Positions 62,471 through 64,000 of a stretch of 64,000 nucleotides of DNA are shown here, one piece after another. The notes beneath the pieces are model-generated. The model saw only the letters and a program-made list of their open reading frames with translations. It was not told the origin of the DNA and searched no databases. Where the stretch lies: the NCBI RefSeq assembly GCF_002846415.1, contig NZ_PJMX01000001.1:2480001-2544000 (forward strand), given 5' to 3'. The translations under genes were made by a program, and so were the position numbers. This DNA is from Streptomyces sp. TLI_146 (lineage in GTDB: Bacteria > Actinomycetota > Actinomycetes > Streptomycetales > Streptomycetaceae). Within the stretch, counting starts at the first letter, position 1; the number at the start of each line of letters is the position of its first letter.

Positions 62471-64000
62471 CTAGTGGCGAGAACGCAGTTCCCGCCTGAG
62501 GATCTTCCCACTCGCCGTCTTGGGAAGCTCCGCGAGTACCTCGACCTGCCGGGGATATTTGTACGCCGCCAGCCGCTCCTCGCAGTACGCGGAGAGCTCG
62601 CCGGGGGTGGCCTCGGCGCCGGGGCGCAGACTCACGTACGCCTTGACGTTCTCGCCCCGGTACGGGTCGGGGACGCCGACGACGGCCGCCTCGCGCACCG
62701 CCGGGTGACCGTAGAGCACGTCCTCGACCTCGCGCGGCCAGACCTTGAAGCCGGACGCGTTGATCATGTCCTTCTTGCGGTCGACGACGTAGAGCCAGCC
62801 GTCCCGGTCCATGAACCCGATGTCGCCGGTGCGCAGTTCGCCGTCCGGGAAGGTCTCGGCGGTGGCCTCGGGGCGGCGCCAGTATCCGGGCACGACCTGC
62901 GGGCCGCGCACCACGATCTCGCCCTGCTCGCCCAGCGGCACCTCCTCGCCCTCCTCGTCGACGATCCGTACGACCGTGTCGGGGCCGGGCAGCCCGACCG
63001 AGAGGGTGCCCGAGACCGGGTCGACCGGGGCCTCCCGCTCCGGCGGCACCGAGGCGCAGGGGGCGGTGCACTCGGTGAGCCCGTAGCCGTTGCGCAGATA
63101 CGGGCCGAACGCCGCCCGGAACTTCTCCACGAGCGCGGGCGGCACCGGTGCGCCGCCCGAGGAGATCACCCGGAAGGAGTCGAAGTGGTCGCGGGTGACG
63201 CCGGGCGCGGCCGCCAGCGCCATGAAGGCGGTGGAGGGGCCCACGGTGTAGGCCGGGCGGTGCTCGGCGAAGGCGTCGAGGACCACACCGGGGTGGAAGC
63301 GGTAGGCGAGGATCAGCGTGCCCGCGTTGGCGACGCACGCGGCGAGCTGGCAGACCATGCCGGTGATGTGGAAGAGCGGGGCCAGCGCGAAGTAGCCCGC
63401 GCCCTCGGCTATCGGGTGGCCGGTGCGCTGGCGCTCGGCGTTGTAGGTGATGCCCGCGTGGGTGTTCATGGCGCCCTTGGGGGTGCCGCTGGTCCCCGAG
63501 GTGTAGCTGATCAGCGCCGTGGCGTCCGGGGCGGGTTCGCGCCCGCCCGGGGCGGGCAGGCCCTGCCGGGCGACGGCCAGCAGATCGTCGGTGTCGGCGG
63601 GGCGCGGCAGCCGCTCGAAGGCGAGCACGCGCGCGTCGTCGCGGCTCTGCAGGTCGAGCTCGCAGGCGGTCAGCGCGATCCGGACGGGCGAGGCGGCGGC
63701 GGTGTCCCGCAGATACGCCTCCCACGCCCGGTCGGAGCAGATCAATGCGGCGGCTTCGGAGTCGCCGAGCACGTGCCCGACCTCGGCCGACTTGTACATC
63801 GGGTTGAGCGGGACGACGACAGCGCCCGCCTTCCAGGCGCCGAGCAGCGCGATCACGAAGTGCGGGGTGTTCTGGAGCATGATCGCGACCCGGTCGCCGG
63901 GCTGGATGCCCCGGGCCGCGAGGTGGCCGGCCACCGAGTCGGAGAGCGCGTCGGTCTCGCGGTAGCCGAGCCGGCCGTCGAAGTAGGCGAGCGCGGTGCG
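62471..64000 (-). CDS. AMP-dependent acyl-CoA synthetase (partial, 5' end beyond the window)
   Basis: Adenylate-forming ligase activating an acid to its acyl-CoA. The N terminus is cut off at the window edge; at least 509 codons are present. The AMP-binding loop is ALISYTSGTSGTPKGAMNTH, the adenine-contact region is NGYGLTECTAP, and PELRTGDIGFMDRDGWLYVVDRKKDMI is the hinge. The catalytic Lys is in LPKTASGKILRREL at the C terminus. It probably supplies acyl-CoA for the kinase/ACAD pair on the other strand (LvaE-like role). The tetR gene follows 46 bases downstream. Confidence 0.92.
   Translation of the reverse strand, partial: RTALAYFDGRLGYRETDALSDSVAGHLAARGIQPGDRVAIMLQNTPHFVIALLGAWKAGAVVVPLNPMYKSAEVGHVLGDSEAAALICSDRAWEAYLRDTAAASPVRIALTACELDLQSRDDARVLAFERLPRPADTDDLLAVARQGLPAPGGREPAPDATALISYTSGTSGTPKGAMNTHAGITYNAERQRTGHPIAEGAGYFALAPLFHITGMVCQLAACVANAGTLILAYRFHPGVVLDAFAEHRPAYTVGPSTAFMALAAAPGVTRDHFDSFRVISSGGAPVPPALVEKFRAAFGPYLRNGYGLTECTAPCASVPPEREAPVDPVSGTLSVGLPGPDTVVRIVDEEGEEVPLGEQGEIVVRGPQVVPGYWRRPEATAETFPDGELRTGDIGFMDRDGWLYVVDRKKDMINASGFKVWPREVEDVLYGHPAVREAAVVGVPDPYRGENVKAYVSLRPGAEATPGELSAYCEERLAAYKYPRQVEVLAELPKTASGKILRRELRSRH

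Overview
The window is a high-GC actinobacterial chromosome segment, almost certainly Streptomyces. It has a developmental chaplin pair, mycothiol genes, many GTG starts, tightly packed genes and the gylR-glpF-glpK-glpD glycerol operon. From memory, the gene order (metH, gylRCAB, a PAC2/ParJ protein, mshC, SCO1664-type gene, DUF3090, histidine phosphatase, chpC, chpH, gluconate genes) follows the S. coelicolor SCO165x-SCO168x core region. There are no phage, transposase or CRISPR features. The last gene runs off the right edge.

Layout. 1-6.4 kb: M50 site-2 protease, RecB-like nuclease, orphan NarL-type response regulator and two paralogous peptide-binding lipoproteins. 6.9-11.3 kb: HAD phosphatase and cobalamin-dependent methionine synthase. 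11.5-16.7 kb: the glycerol regulon. 16.8-24.5 kb: an LLM oxidoreductase, a GntR/FadR regulator and a convergent five-gene operon for sugar uptake and L-fuconate breakdown. 24.8-28.3 kb: PAC2 protein, then a cytoplasmic subtilase paired with a Gln-rich protein. 28.3-31.9 kb: mshC and a conserved three-gene actinobacterial cluster. 32-39.6 kb: CorA, ferritin-like protein, oxidoreductases, a RecD-like protein lacking a P-loop, and small conserved proteins. 39.7-41 kb: chaplins ChpC and ChpH. 41.2-47.7 kb: M20 peptidase, tRNA-Leu(GAG), pseudouridine synthase, an L-fucose-to-L-fuconate operon, and mycothiol-linked formaldehyde detoxification. 47.8-55.3 kb: two amino acid permeases, the gluconate regulon and a molybdoenzyme/cytochrome b pair. 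55.4-64 kb: TPR-like protein, DMT-type transporter, Nudix hydrolase, two DUF202 proteins, a His-rich protein, and a phosphotransferase/acyl-CoA dehydrogenase operon facing a TetR regulator and an acyl-CoA synthetase.

The most interesting inferences are these. (1) L-fucose catabolism is split into two operons about 20 kb apart that share an ATCNGATGTAT motif, also found in front of the nearby GntR gene, so one regulator may control both. (2) The S8 protease and the adjacent Gln-rich protein share a C-terminal domain of about 64 residues, which suggests a protease/partner system. (3) The kinase + ACAD + ligase + TetR set resembles 4-hydroxy-acid (levulinate-type, ACAD10/11-like) catabolism. Functions are assigned by reading motifs; no database search was run.
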